Assembly (NCBI GenBank): GCA_033809355.1
Contig: JAPXLV010000008.1
Coordinates: 1-60,231, forward strand
Reading direction: 5' to 3'
Source of the DNA: T3Sed10-213 sp012519365
GTDB taxonomy: Bacteria; Planctomycetota; Phycisphaerae; Sedimentisphaerales; Anaerohalosphaeraceae
DNA length: 60,231 bases
Part shown: piece by piece, positions 16,096 to 29,732 of the stretch
Numbering within the stretch: position 1 is the first letter of the stretch
How the letters are laid out: each line of letters opens with the position of its first letter
Position numbers and translations under genes: made by a program
Notes under the pieces: model-generated
Seen by the model: only the letters and a program-made list of their open reading frames with translations
Told to the model about the DNA's origin: nothing
Database searches by the model: none

Positions 16096-19000
16096 ATGAG
16101 ATCACGAACACTCCGTAATTTTGCGAAAATCGCGGATGTCATTGAAGTTCCCGATCTGATTGAAGTGCAGCAGAAAGGCTATGAGCGTTTTCTGCAGGCC
16201 GATGTGGCGCCGGATCAGCGAGAAGACATAGGTCTGGAAGCGCTGTTTCGGGAGGTTTTTCCTATTGTCAGTTATGACAAGACGATCGAGTTGGAATATC
16301 TGGGCTATGAACTGGAAAAGCCGCGCTATACCATCGAACAATGCAAGGAATTGCGTTTGAGTTATGCCTATCCGCTGAAAGTGCGGTGTCGGCTGAAACG
16401 CAAAGATTCGCCGGATGTATCCGAACAGGGGATTTATCTGGGCGAAATTCCGGCCATGATCGGCGGCGGCGAGTTTATTATCAATGGGGCTGAGCGTGTC
16501 ATCGTAAATCAGCTTCACCGCAGTCCTGGTGTGGATTTTGTGATTGACAGCAAGGACAGTGACCGGCTGCTGCATGGGGCGCGGATTATCCCTGAGCGGG
16601 GCAGTTGGATCGAGATGTCGGTGACCCGCAAGGACGTTCTGGTAATCCGAATCGACCAGTCCAGCAAGATTCCGGCCACGACCTTTTTGCGGGCGATGGA
16701 CGAAAAATACGGCAAGACTGAGGACATTTTGCGGCTGTTTTACAAGACGCAAAATGTCAAAACCGCCAAACTGGAACCGCCAATGTGGGCAGTCGGGCAG
16801 ATTGTCGATACCGAGACCGGCGAGATTCTTGTGGAATCCGGCGCGCAGATCGGTGATGCGATTACGGCGATCCAGGCCAGCAGTCTGGGATCGGTGGAAG
16901 TGATCACGCAGGTCAATGACCCGCTGATTCTGAATACGATTGCCGAGGATGGCTGCGAAACGCATGACGATGCGCTGCTGAAGATTTATGCGCGTTTGCG
17001 TCCGGGCAATCCGGCCAATATAGAAAAGGCCAAGCAACTTTTTGAGGAAAAATTTTACGATACCAATCGTTATCGGCTGGGTGCGGTTGGACGGTTCCGC
17101 CTGAATCGCAAGTTCGGTACCACCATTGATTTGAGCGAGATGCGGTTGTGTGCGGAGGATTTTTTGCAGACGATGCGGTATATTATCGGTCTGCGCAATG
17201 GCGAAGGGGAAATTGACGATATCGACCACTTGGGCAACCGTCGGGTGCGAACGATTGATGAGCTGGCTGCCGGCGAGGTCCGCAAAGGGTTGCTGAAATT
17301 GCGGCGTACCGTCCAGGAACGGATGAGTATGAAATCGCCGGAAGAGATTTCGCGCATTGCCGACCTGGTTAACAGCAAGAGCGTCTCCAGCAGCATTGAG
17401 TTTTTCTTTGGTCGGGGCGAGCTGAGTCAGGTGGTCGATCAGACCAATACGCTCAGTCAGCTGACCCATGAGCGGCGCCTTAGCGCATTGGGGCCGGGCG
17501 GTCTGAACCGCAAACGCGCCGGCTTTGAGGTGCGCGACGTTCACATCAGCCATTATGGCCGCGTTTGTCCGATTGAGACGCCGGAAGGAACGAACATCGG
17601 GTTGATTGTATCGTTGGCGATTTTCTCCAAAGTCGATGAGTACGGTTTTTTGATTACGCCGTATCGGAAGGTCAAAGACAAGCAGGTTACCGAAGAGATC
17701 GTCTATCTGCGGGCCGATGAGGAAATGAAGGCGATTTTCGCTCCGCCGAGCATGGTGGACCCCTCGACCAATCGGCTGCATGAGGGATTAGTGCTGGCAC
17801 GGCAGGAAGGCGACCTGACCCAGGTGGACAGCAGTCTGGTAAATTTTGTGGACGTTTCACCGCGGCAGACGGTGGGTGTTTCGGCGGCGCTGATTCCATT
17901 TCTTGAGCATGACGACGCCAACCGTGCGTTGATGGGCTCCAACATGCAGCGTCAATCCGTTCCGCTGCTGCAGACTGAGCCGCCGCTGGTGGGCACGGGC
18001 ATGGAAGTGGAAGTGGCCAGGTATTCGAGCATGGTTGTGCGGGCCCGACAGGCCGGCACGGTCACGGCGGTTGATGCCTCGCACATTGTCATTGATCAGA
18101 CCGATGAGTATCTGCTTCGAAAATTTGAGGGGCTCAATGAACGAACGTGCTTGAATCAGAAACCCCTGGTGACGCTGGGCCAAAAGGTCGAGAAAGGGCA
18201 GATTATTGCCGATGGCGGCGGCACGAGCGACGGGGTACTGGCTCTGGGACGCAATGCGCTGGTGGCGTTTGTGCCGTTTGACGGGTACAACTTTGAGGAT
18301 GCGATTTTGATCAGCGAACGGCTGGTTAAAGATGATGTGTTCACGAGTATTCATATTGATGAGTTCAGCATTGAGGTGCGCGAGACGAAACTGGGACGTG
18401 AAGAGTTTACGCGGGATATTCCCAACGTCAGCGAAAAGGCGCTGCGGAATCTGGATGAATACGGCATTGTACGGGAAGGGACACGTGTTGCGCCGGGGGA
18501 TATCCTGGTCGGCAAGGTCTCGCCCAAGAGCAAGACGGAATTGACGCCGGAAGAAAAACTGCTGCACGCGATTTTCGGACGTGCCGGTGAAGACGTTAAA
18601 AACGATTCGCTTGAGGTGCCGCACGGCTATGAAGGCGTAGTGATTAAGACGCGTCATTTCCGGCGTCGGGCGGCGGAAACCGAAGAGCAGCGAAAAGCCC
18701 TCAAAGAGCAAATCAAACGCTGTGAACTCGAAATGACCGCCAAAGAGTGCGACGTGTTCAAGCGGATGATGGACGCGATTCATACGGAACTCCAGATCGA
18801 GGTGGTGGATCCGACCAGCCGTCAGAAAGTCGGGGCCAGCGATGATCTGGACGTGATTTACGAGCAGATTGAAAACTTTGATATCGAATGGGTCAAGCCT
18901 GCTGACAAACGCGGCGATGCGCAGAAGATTGTTGATCGCTACTGGCCCAAGTTGGTGGAACTGAAAGAACAGAAAAAACGCGAACTGGAACGGCTCAAAC

Positions 19001-19851
19001 ACGGCGATGAGCTGCCCAGCGGCGTTCTGGAAATGGTCAAGGTGTATATCGCGACCAAGCGCACGCTGTCGGTGGGTGACAAGATGGCTGGCCGACACGG
19101 AAACAAGGGTGTGATTGCCAAGATCATGCCGGTTGAGGATATGCCCTATCTTGAGGACGGCACGCCGATTGATGTGTGTCTGAATCCGCTGGGTGTTCCC
19201 AGCCGTATGAATGTCGGGCAGATCCTCGAGACGCTGTTGGGCTGGTCGGCCAAGGTACTGGGTTTTAGGGCGATTACGCCGGTCTTTGCCGGTGCGACCG
19301 AAGAAGACATTGCCGCGGCCATTGAAGAGGCCAACGCGCATGTTCGAGATCGCCTTAAGGAGATTGAAGCGAGCAAGGCCGTGCCGCCGGCAGACGAGAT
19401 TTTCGCGCAGATGCCCCCGTTGATGAAGATGCCGCTGTATGATGGACGAACGGGCGAGCCGTTTACGCAGGAAGTGACCGTGGGGTATATGTATCTTCTG
19501 AAACTGCACCATCTGGTCGATGACAAGATTCACGCCCGCTCAACCGGGCCGTACAGTCTGATTACTCAACAACCGTTGGGCGGCAAGGCGCGAACGGGCG
19601 GTCAGCGATTTGGTGAAATGGAAGTGTGGGCGCTGGAGGCGTACGGTGCGGCCTACACCCTGCAGGAACTGCTGACGGTCAAGAGCGATGACATCGAAGG
19701 TCGCACCAAGATTTATGAATCGATGGTCAAGGGCACCAATACCCTTGAGGCGGGTACGCCGATTTCGTTTGATGTGCTGTGCAATGAAATCCGCGGGCTG
19801 GGGCTGAACATCCAGCTTGAAAAGAAACGGGTCGGCGTTACGCCGTTGTAA
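16096..19851 (+). CDS. rpoB: RNA polymerase subunit beta
   Basis: About 1251 residues from the ATG at 16096, shorter than the 1342 of Escherichia coli, as expected for lineages lacking some lineage-specific insertions. MRSRTLRNFAKI and VPDLIEVQQKGYERFL form the conserved N-terminus. The rifampicin pocket begins near residue 436 (FFGRGELSQ, then DQTNTLSQLTHERRLSAL) and keeps the Asp, His and Ser that rifampicin contacts. KMAGRHGNKGV supplies the active-site lysines. ATGs at 16063 and 16081 are in frame, but GGAG lies nine bases before 16096 and nothing similar precedes the others. RpoC follows 63 bases later. Confidence 0.97.
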   Translation: MRSRTLRNFAKIADVIEVPDLIEVQQKGYERFLQADVAPDQREDIGLEALFREVFPIVSYDKTIELEYLGYELEKPRYTIEQCKELRLSYAYPLKVRCRLKRKDSPDVSEQGIYLGEIPAMIGGGEFIINGAERVIVNQLHRSPGVDFVIDSKDSDRLLHGARIIPERGSWIEMSVTRKDVLVIRIDQSSKIPATTFLRAMDEKYGKTEDILRLFYKTQNVKTAKLEPPMWAVGQIVDTETGEILVESGAQIGDAITAIQASSLGSVEVITQVNDPLILNTIAEDGCETHDDALLKIYARLRPGNPANIEKAKQLFEEKFYDTNRYRLGAVGRFRLNRKFGTTIDLSEMRLCAEDFLQTMRYIIGLRNGEGEIDDIDHLGNRRVRTIDELAAGEVRKGLLKLRRTVQERMSMKSPEEISRIADLVNSKSVSSSIEFFFGRGELSQVVDQTNTLSQLTHERRLSALGPGGLNRKRAGFEVRDVHISHYGRVCPIETPEGTNIGLIVSLAIFSKVDEYGFLITPYRKVKDKQVTEEIVYLRADEEMKAIFAPPSMVDPSTNRLHEGLVLARQEGDLTQVDSSLVNFVDVSPRQTVGVSAALIPFLEHDDANRALMGSNMQRQSVPLLQTEPPLVGTGMEVEVARYSSMVVRARQAGTVTAVDASHIVIDQTDEYLLRKFEGLNERTCLNQKPLVTLGQKVEKGQIIADGGGTSDGVLALGRNALVAFVPFDGYNFEDAILISERLVKDDVFTSIHIDEFSIEVRETKLGREEFTRDIPNVSEKALRNLDEYGIVREGTRVAPGDILVGKVSPKSKTELTPEEKLLHAIFGRAGEDVKNDSLEVPHGYEGVVIKTRHFRRRAAETEEQRKALKEQIKRCELEMTAKECDVFKRMMDAIHTELQIEVVDPTSRQKVGASDDLDVIYEQIENFDIEWVKPADKRGDAQKIVDRYWPKLVELKEQKKRELERLKHGDELPSGVLEMVKVYIATKRTLSVGDKMAGRHGNKGVIAKIMPVEDMPYLEDGTPIDVCLNPLGVPSRMNVGQILETLLGWSAKVLGFRAITPVFAGATEEDIAAAIEEANAHVRDRLKEIEASKAVPPADEIFAQMPPLMKMPLYDGRTGEPFTQEVTVGYMYLLKLHHLVDDKIHARSTGPYSLITQQPLGGKARTGGQRFGEMEVWALEAYGAAYTLQELLTVKSDDIEGRTKIYESMVKGTNTLEAGTPISFDVLCNEIRGLGLNIQLEKKRVGVTPL

Positions 19852-19914
19852 GAGTTAAGCATTCGGAATTGAAATTCTGAATGAAGAGTGGACGTTAAAT
19901 CGGAGTAGAACCTT

Positions 19915-24189
<4,275 letters not shown>

Positions 24190-24203
24190 ATACTTTGGTT
24201 ATA

Positions 24204-24245
24204 CCCGATAGATAAGCGGCTTTTTGCGGAAAAAGCCCTATCGGG
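24204..24245 (+). promoter_or_regulatory. Nested stem-loop between rpoC and rpsL
   Basis: CCCGATAG (24204-24211) pairs with CTATCGGG (24238-24245), and inside it GGCTTTTT (24218-24225) pairs with AAAAAGCC (24230-24237) around GCGG. The 3' arms abut, so the two helices can stack, with a small bulge on the 5' side only. No T-tract follows. A processing or attenuation role between the beta and str operons is likely; a bidirectional terminator is less so. Confidence 0.65.
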
Positions 24246-24298
24246 CGGTGCTCTATAAGGTTGATAAGCAATAAATATAAAAATATTTTGGAGAAAGT

Positions 24299-24667
24299 AT
24301 GCCGACGATCAATCAGTTAGTGAACAAAGGCCGAAAGGGAAAAGGCAAAAAGCGCATTTCGGACATCAGCGGCTCACCGCAAAAGCGGGGGGTGTGTCTG
24401 ATTGTGCGTACGCAGACGCCCAAGAAGCCCAACTCCGCGTTGCGTAAGATCGCCCGTGTGCGTCTGACCAATGGTAAGGAAGTGACGGCCTACATTCCAG
24501 GCATTGATCACAACTTGCAGGAACACAGCACGGTGCTGATTCGCGGTGGTCGTGTACGAGACCTTCCTGGTGTGCGATATCACATTATTCGCGGTGTCTT
24601 GGATACCGCCGGCGTGAACGGTCGCAAGCAAGGCCGCAGTAAATATGGCGCCAAAGCGGGCAAGTAA
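24299..24667 (+). CDS. rpsL: Ribosomal protein S12
   Basis: A 122-residue S12, part of the decoding centre. PKKPNSALRK carries the lysines (42 and 43) where streptomycin resistance arises, and VRDLPG carries Asp88, the residue that is methylthiolated in many bacteria. TTGGAGAAAGT before the ATG gives a good ribosome-binding site. It is the first gene of the str block rpsL-rpsG-fusA. Confidence 0.97.
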   Translation: MPTINQLVNKGRKGKGKKRISDISGSPQKRGVCLIVRTQTPKKPNSALRKIARVRLTNGKEVTAYIPGIDHNLQEHSTVLIRGGRVRDLPGVRYHIIRGVLDTAGVNGRKQGRSKYGAKAGK

Positions 24668-24786
24668 TGCAAAACACTGAATCGGGTAAGCCCTTGTTAA
24701 ATTGCTTTTGTTAAAAGGTGATTGTGGGGCTAAAAAATAACGAAATTTGTATCTGCAATTACGGATTTTTGATAAGGTAAAATTGC

Positions 24787-25260
24787 ATGGCCAAGAAATT
24801 TACAGCGTCGAACGAACAGTTAAAGCCGGATCCGGTTTATCAAAGTAAACTGGCATCCAAGTTTATCAATTGCCTGATGTGGGACGGCAAAAAAAGCGTT
24901 GCGTCGAAGGCGTTTTACGATGCGATGAAAGAAATTGAGAAGAAGATTTCGGATGTGCCGCCGATTGAGGTGTTTGAGACGGCTGTCAATAATGTCAAGC
25001 CGACGCTTGAGGTTCGCAGCAAGCGTGTTGGCGGGTCTAACTATCAGGTACCGATGCAGGTCGGTCCGAAGCGTCAGTTTTCGCTTGCGATTCGCTGGAT
25101 TCTGGCCGCAGCCCGCGGCAAAAAGGGCAAACCGATGTCGGTTCGGCTGGCTTCGGAATTGATGGACGCCTACCGCAAGGAAGGCGCCGCGATGACGACG
25201 CGCGAGAATGTGCATCGTATGGCCGAGGCCAATAAGGCGTTTGCCCATTTTGCCTGGTAA
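24787..25260 (+). CDS. rpsG: Ribosomal protein S7
   Basis: A 157-residue S7, assembly initiator of the 30S head. YQVPMQVGPKRQFSLAIRW and the C-terminal EAASMTT-like stretch GAAMTTRENVHRMAEANKAF are characteristic. A 119-base spacer separates it from rpsL, and a clear intrinsic terminator follows, so the str block splits here before fusA. In some bacteria S7 represses its own operon; no such site was recognised. Confidence 0.96.
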   Translation: MAKKFTASNEQLKPDPVYQSKLASKFINCLMWDGKKSVASKAFYDAMKEIEKKISDVPPIEVFETAVNNVKPTLEVRSKRVGGSNYQVPMQVGPKRQFSLAIRWILAAARGKKGKPMSVRLASELMDAYRKEGAAMTTRENVHRMAEANKAFAHFAW

Positions 25261-25274
25261 GCAGTGTTTGTCCG

Positions 25275-25315
25275 CTGCCACGGTTGTGTTATAGACAGAT
25301 CGTGGCAGTTTTTTT
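25275..25315 (+). terminator. Intrinsic terminator after rpsG
   Basis: CTGCCACG (25275-25282) and CGTGGCAG (25301-25308) are exact inverted repeats, followed at once by seven T (25309-25315). The loop is 18 bases. It is the best intrinsic terminator in the supercluster and implies that fusA has its own promoter in the 248 bases that follow, where I found no convincing -35/-10 pair. Confidence 0.85.
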
Positions 25316-25563
25316 ATGTCACATTTTAGCGGTGTGCACGGACCTCACAGGTCGCCGGAGTCCGGCCGGTTTTGGGGAAGTTGTTTTTGGCAGACGGTCG
25401 GGGGTTGTGCAAACGGCTAAAGTGTTCTTTTTTTTTAGACTTCGGATCGCCCGGCCAAAGGACTTTGTAAGTGTTTATTATGTAGTAAGTTATAGTTTTT
25501 TTAACCAAACCAGGGGCTTGCCGTTTGGGGAAGCCGGCTTCTTTTGATTTAGATACGATTATT

Positions 25564-27645
25564 ATGGATTCAGATTTAAGATTAGTACGCAATATCGGCA
25601 TTATGGCTCATATCGATGCGGGCAAGACGACGGTCTCTGAACGCATCCTGTATTTCAGCGGAGAAACGTACAAGATCGGCGAAGTGCACGAAGGCACGGC
25701 CGTGATGGATTTTATGTGGGAAGAACAGGAACGAGGCATCACGATTGCCTCGGCGGCGACCAAATGCCCGTGGAAGAATCATACTATCAACCTGATCGAT
25801 ACGCCCGGCCATGTGGATTTCACAGCCGAGGTGGAACGGTCGCTGCGCGTTTTGGATGGGGCGGTGGCGGTGTTTGATGCCTCCGAAGGGGTGCAGGCCC
25901 AAAGTGAAACGGTCTGGCGACAGGGACAGAAGTACAAACTGTCGTGCCTGTGTTTTGTCAATAAGATGGACAAGATCGGGGCTGATTTTGAGGGCACAGT
26001 GGACGATATTCGCAATAAGCTGCTGGCCAATCCGGTGCCGATTCAGATACCAATAGGGGCGGAGTCCGCGTTTGAGGGGATGATCGATTTGATTACCCGC
26101 AAAGCGGTGTATTTTCACGAGACCGCCACGGCAGGCGATTTTTGGGAAAAGGAGGTGCCGGCGGAGATGGCCGATCAGGTCGAACACTGGCGTCATGCGA
26201 TGATTGAGGCGGCCGCTGAGTTTGACGAGGAATTGATGGAGGCCTATATCCACGACAAGCCTGTCAGTGAGGCGCTGATTCGTCGCGCGTTGCGCAAAGG
26301 GACGGTGGCGGGCAAACTGCATCCGGTGTTAGTCGGCTCGGCGTTGCGGAATATCGGTGTGCGCCGCTTGATGGATGCCGTGGTGGAGTATCTGCCTTCG
26401 CCGCTGGATATGCCGCCGGTAACAGGGTGGAAAGACGGCGATAAAGAAAAACCCGTTGAGGTGGTGTGCGATCCTCATAAGCCATTTGTGGCTTTGGCTT
26501 TTAAGATCACCAGCGACAAGCACGGCGATTTGTATTTCTTGCGGATTTATCAGGGGACGCTCAAAAAGGGTACGCGGGTCTATAACAGTACGCGCGACCG
26601 CAAGGAAAATATCACACGTCTGTTCCATATGCATGCCAATTCGCGGCAACTACTGGATGTGGACTATGCGGGGGACATTGTGGCGGTGGTCGGGTTGAAG
26701 GAAACGTTGACCGGCGATACGCTGTGTGATACGCATCATCCGGTGGTTCTGGAGAGCATCCAGTTCCCCGAAACGGTGATCAGTATGTCGATCGAGCCCA
26801 AGTCGGCTGCCGACCGGGCTAAATTGGGTGATGCCCTGGCGACGCTGCGGCGTGAGGATCCGACCTTTGCCTATAAATATGACGAGGAGACCGGCCAGAC
26901 CATCATCAGCGGGATGGGTGAGCTGCACCTGGAGGTGCTCGAGCATAAATTGGTACGTGATCTGGGCGTCGGCGTACGTGTGGGCCGTCCGCGTGTGGCG
27001 TACAAGGAAGCGATCAGCGGCGAAGCAGAAGCGGTGGGCCGATTTGTCAAGCAGACCGGCGGCCGCGGCCAGTTCGGGCACGTCGTTATCAAGGTTGAGC
27101 CGCTGTACGAAGAGGACGGCCATTACGCCAGACACAATGAGTTTGTTAACGCCGTCATTGGCGGCACTGTGCCCAAGGAATATATCCCGGCGGTAGAAAA
27201 CGGGGTTATGGAGGGTTTGGCAAGCGGCGTACTGGGGGGCTATCCGGTCGTCGGGGTGAAGGTGACGCTGCTGGATGGGTCGTATCACGAGGTCGATTCG
27301 TCGGAGTTGGCCTTTGAGCAGGCCGGAATACTTGCCATTCGCGAGGCACTGCCCAAGGCCGGGCCGATCTTGTTGGAGCCGGTGATGCGGGTTCAGGTGA
27401 TTGTGCCCGAGCAGTATTTTGGGACGATTCAAGGGAGCCTGATTGCCAAACGCGGTTTAATTACCAACACACGGCTGCATGGAACAGTGCGAATTATCGA
27501 CGCCAAGGTTCCGCTTTCGGAGATGTTCGGCTATGCCAGCCAAGTCCGCAGTGCAACAGCCGGACGCGGGACGTTTACGATGGAGCCGCTGTGCTATGAA
27601 AAAATTCCGGAACAAATTTCAGAAAAAATTTTAATAAACTGTTGA
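25564..27645 (+). CDS. fusA: Translation elongation factor G
   Basis: A 693-residue EF-G from the ATG at 25564, the family length. It drives translocation and, with RRF, ribosome recycling. AHIDAGKTT (15-23), the ERGITI switch, DTPGHVDF and NKMD make up the G domain; domains II to V follow, with TGGRGQFGHV and the C-terminal VPLSEMFGYASQVRS in place. The ATG lacks a Shine-Dalgarno match, whereas an in-frame TTG at 25525 has CAGGGG about eight bases upstream and would add 13 residues, so the true start is uncertain. The stop codon overlaps the -35 box of the S10 promoter. Confidence 0.96.
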   Translation: MDSDLRLVRNIGIMAHIDAGKTTVSERILYFSGETYKIGEVHEGTAVMDFMWEEQERGITIASAATKCPWKNHTINLIDTPGHVDFTAEVERSLRVLDGAVAVFDASEGVQAQSETVWRQGQKYKLSCLCFVNKMDKIGADFEGTVDDIRNKLLANPVPIQIPIGAESAFEGMIDLITRKAVYFHETATAGDFWEKEVPAEMADQVEHWRHAMIEAAAEFDEELMEAYIHDKPVSEALIRRALRKGTVAGKLHPVLVGSALRNIGVRRLMDAVVEYLPSPLDMPPVTGWKDGDKEKPVEVVCDPHKPFVALAFKITSDKHGDLYFLRIYQGTLKKGTRVYNSTRDRKENITRLFHMHANSRQLLDVDYAGDIVAVVGLKETLTGDTLCDTHHPVVLESIQFPETVISMSIEPKSAADRAKLGDALATLRREDPTFAYKYDEETGQTIISGMGELHLEVLEHKLVRDLGVGVRVGRPRVAYKEAISGEAEAVGRFVKQTGGRGQFGHVVIKVEPLYEEDGHYARHNEFVNAVIGGTVPKEYIPAVENGVMEGLASGVLGGYPVVGVKVTLLDGSYHEVDSSELAFEQAGILAIREALPKAGPILLEPVMRVQVIVPEQYFGTIQGSLIAKRGLITNTRLHGTVRIIDAKVPLSEMFGYASQVRSATAGRGTFTMEPLCYEKIPEQISEKILINC

Positions 27646-27670
27646 CAGACCCTTCACGTTATGCTAGATA
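27642..27670 (+). promoter_or_regulatory. Extended -10 promoter of the S10 operon
   Basis: A consensus TTGACA (27642-27647) overlaps the fusA stop codon. A 17-base spacer leads to TAGATA (27665-27670), which is preceded directly by TGC, an extended -10. The predicted start near 27677 gives a leader of about 360 bases before rpsJ. It is the best-matching promoter in the window. Confidence 0.8.
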
Positions 27671-27676
27671 GGAGGG

Positions 27677-28036
27677 CTTTCAGCCGCAGCGAGCACGAAA
27701 AGGATTTTTGTGCGTTTCGAGTAGGGCTGTGCATTTCAATAAGAATTGCGTCCCAGGGACGACAGATAGTGGGCCTGGATAGGACGGTGCCGCAAGTGGT
27801 TGTGGTTGCCGTCTCATTAACCCAACGGGCCGGGAAAGGTCGAGAAGGCTTTTCCAGTGGTTTTTTAAGGAAGGCGAATCTGATGCCTTACCTGCCTAAA
27901 AGAGAAGCGGGGAATCCCACTGATGAAAAAACAGGGGGAATTTTCCGCTGAATTTCTGACAGATTGAGTTTTAAAAAAGGTATCTGTAACAGGTCTTGTA
28001 TTATAGACACTGCCAGTAGAGAAATAAGGAAAGACA
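27677..28036 (+). promoter_or_regulatory. Long untranslated leader of the S10 operon
   Basis: No convincing gene lies between fusA and rpsJ. Stem-loops are visible: GCACGAAAA (27693 on) with TTTTTGTGC, and AAGGC/GCCTT around 27870-27890. In Escherichia coli the S10 leader is bound by ribosomal protein L4, encoded in this operon, which controls termination and translation. A comparable control is a reasonable inference, but the folds here were not matched to that leader. Confidence 0.5.
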
Positions 28037-28348
28037 ATGGCCGATAGCGAACGAATCAGAATCCGGATGGAAGCGTATGACCATCGGGCGCTGGACAGCA
28101 GTGCCAAGGAGATTGTCGAGCAGGCGCGACGGACGAACGCGAGGGTCAGCGGCCCGATTCCGCTGCCGACGCGAATCGAGCGTTATACCGTGCTGCGCAG
28201 CCCGCATATTGACAAAAAGTCGCGGGAGCAGTTCGAAATGCGCACGCACAAACGTCTGATAGATATTTATGATGCCAATGCCCGTACGGTCGAAGCCCTG
28301 AACCGGCTTGTTGTGCCTGCGGGTGTTTTTGTAAAGATCAAGGCCTGA
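28037..28348 (+). CDS. rpsJ: Ribosomal protein S10
   Basis: A 103-residue S10, first gene of the S10 operon. RIRMEAYDHRALD and VSGPIPLPTRIERYTVLRSP are conserved, the latter forming the loop that reaches into the 30S head. Free S10 also serves as NusE, the partner of NusB and NusG in antitermination; nusG is in the same supercluster. The start has AAATAAGGAAAGAC just upstream. Confidence 0.97.
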   Translation: MADSERIRIRMEAYDHRALDSSAKEIVEQARRTNARVSGPIPLPTRIERYTVLRSPHIDKKSREQFEMRTHKRLIDIYDANARTVEALNRLVVPAGVFVKIKA

Positions 28349-28392
28349 TTGGGCTGAGGTTGAAAAGTCCGACGATCAGAGGATAGATAACC

Positions 28393-29049
28393 ATGGCGAT
28401 GTTGCTTGGAAAAAAAATAGGAATGACGCAGGTGTACGATGAAGCGGGCAGGATGGTTCCTGTGACAGTGCTTCAGGCCGGTCCGTGTACGGTGTTGCAG
28501 GTCAAAACCCCGCAGACCGACGGCTACACCGCGCTGCAATTGGGATATGACGATGTCAAGGCCTCGCGGGTGAAAAAGCCGGCACAGGGACACGCGCAGA
28601 AGGCCAACGCCGTGCCGAAACGGTTTGTTCGTGAATGGCGGCTGAACAGCGGTGATGAGCCCGGTTATGCGGCCGGCGAGCAGGTCAATGTTGCGGCGTT
28701 TGCTGATATTAAGTTTGTTGATGTGGGCGGCACCAGCAAGGGCAAAGGCAATGCCGGTGTGATGAAACGACACGGTTTTGGCGGATTTTCTGCCTCGCAC
28801 GGTACGGAGCGCAAACACCGAGCCAGCGGTTCAATCGGCAGCTACGGCAGCGACCGCGGCCATGGCGGAAATCTCAAGAAAGGCAAACGGATGGCCGGTC
28901 GGATGGGCGGCCAGTGGGTAACGACCAAGCACCATCAGCTGGTCAGCATTGATGAACAGAACAATCTGCTTGTGGTCAAAGGCGCGGTGCCCGGTCCGGT
29001 GGGCGGCTATGTGGAAATCCGCAGTTCGAAGACCCGACCGCAGACGTAA
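28393..29049 (+). CDS. rplC: Ribosomal protein L3
   Basis: A 218-residue L3. LLGKKIGMTQVYDEAGRMV opens the protein. The long loop that extends toward the peptidyl transferase centre is visible as RHGFGGFSASHGTERKHRAS and GNLKKGKRMAGRMGG. ATG at 28393 is chosen on AGGAT upstream; a second ATG two codons later is possible. The TAA overlaps an ATG in the rplD frame. Confidence 0.96.
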   Translation: MAMLLGKKIGMTQVYDEAGRMVPVTVLQAGPCTVLQVKTPQTDGYTALQLGYDDVKASRVKKPAQGHAQKANAVPKRFVREWRLNSGDEPGYAAGEQVNVAAFADIKFVDVGGTSKGKGNAGVMKRHGFGGFSASHGTERKHRASGSIGSYGSDRGHGGNLKKGKRMAGRMGGQWVTTKHHQLVSIDEQNNLLVVKGAVPGPVGGYVEIRSSKTRPQT

Positions 29050-29087
29050 TGAATCAACAAGCGAGAGAGTTAAGGCTGGACACGAAT

Positions 29088-29714
29088 ATGATAGAAGTAG
29101 CCGTATATAATCGAGAAGGCAACCCGATCGAGACCCTTCAGGTCGATGAGGCTGTGCTGGGAGGATCGGTGCGGTATCCGCTGCTCAAGCAGGCGATTGT
29201 GATGTATCAGGCCAACAAACGGCTCGGTACTGCAGCAACCAAGAACCGTTCGCTGGTGGCCGGTTCCACCCGCAAATTGTACCGGCAGAAGGGTACCGGT
29301 AATGCCCGTGCCGGAGCAATTCGCACTCCTGTTCGTGTCGGCGGCGGTGTGACATTTGCCAAGCGAGCCCGGGATTTTGGCAAGGATATGCCCAAGAAAC
29401 AGCGTCGGCTGGCGCGGGATTCAGCCTTGCTGGCCAAGCTGCAAAGCGGTGCTGTGGTGGTGGTCGATGAGTTGACGTTTGAGTCGCCTCGGACCAAAGA
29501 ATTTGCTCGTGTGCTGGGCAACCTGAAGATCGAGCGAAGTTGTCTGGTGGCCACGCCGCAGGTAGATATGAATGTGTACAAGTCCGCCCGGAACATCCCG
29601 AAAGTGGATGTGATGGCGGTCAGCGACCTGAACGCGGGTATCCTTTGCAACAAGCAAAAGGTACTGTTTACAAAAGAGGCGTTTTTGACGCTGCTGAATC
29701 GGGACACGAATTAA
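29088..29714 (+). CDS. rplD: Ribosomal protein L4
   Basis: A 208-residue L4, which lines the exit tunnel near the constriction. The core MIEVAVYNREGNPIE starts at 29088, and GTGNARAGAIRTPVRVGGG is the tunnel loop. An ATG at 29049 overlapping the rplC stop is in frame and would add 13 residues; the family start and AAGG upstream favour 29088. In enteric bacteria L4 is the S10 operon regulator. Confidence 0.95.
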   Translation: MIEVAVYNREGNPIETLQVDEAVLGGSVRYPLLKQAIVMYQANKRLGTAATKNRSLVAGSTRKLYRQKGTGNARAGAIRTPVRVGGGVTFAKRARDFGKDMPKKQRRLARDSALLAKLQSGAVVVVDELTFESPRTKEFARVLGNLKIERSCLVATPQVDMNVYKSARNIPKVDVMAVSDLNAGILCNKQKVLFTKEAFLTLLNRDTN

Positions 29715-29732
29715 GCAAGGCAGGGCAGAGGC

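Noticed and set aside
16102..19533. Long minus-strand frames within rpoB, 559 and 558 residues
   Set aside because: They mirror the codon usage of rpoB, are rich in His, Arg and Asn as antisense frames are, and have no start signals.
27661..27951. 96-codon frame in the S10 leader
   Set aside because: Its first codon lies inside the promoter -10 region, upstream of the predicted transcript start, and the sequence resembles no protein family.
27646..28036. A second tuf gene after fusA
   Set aside because: No EF-Tu motif occurs here; the region is a leader.
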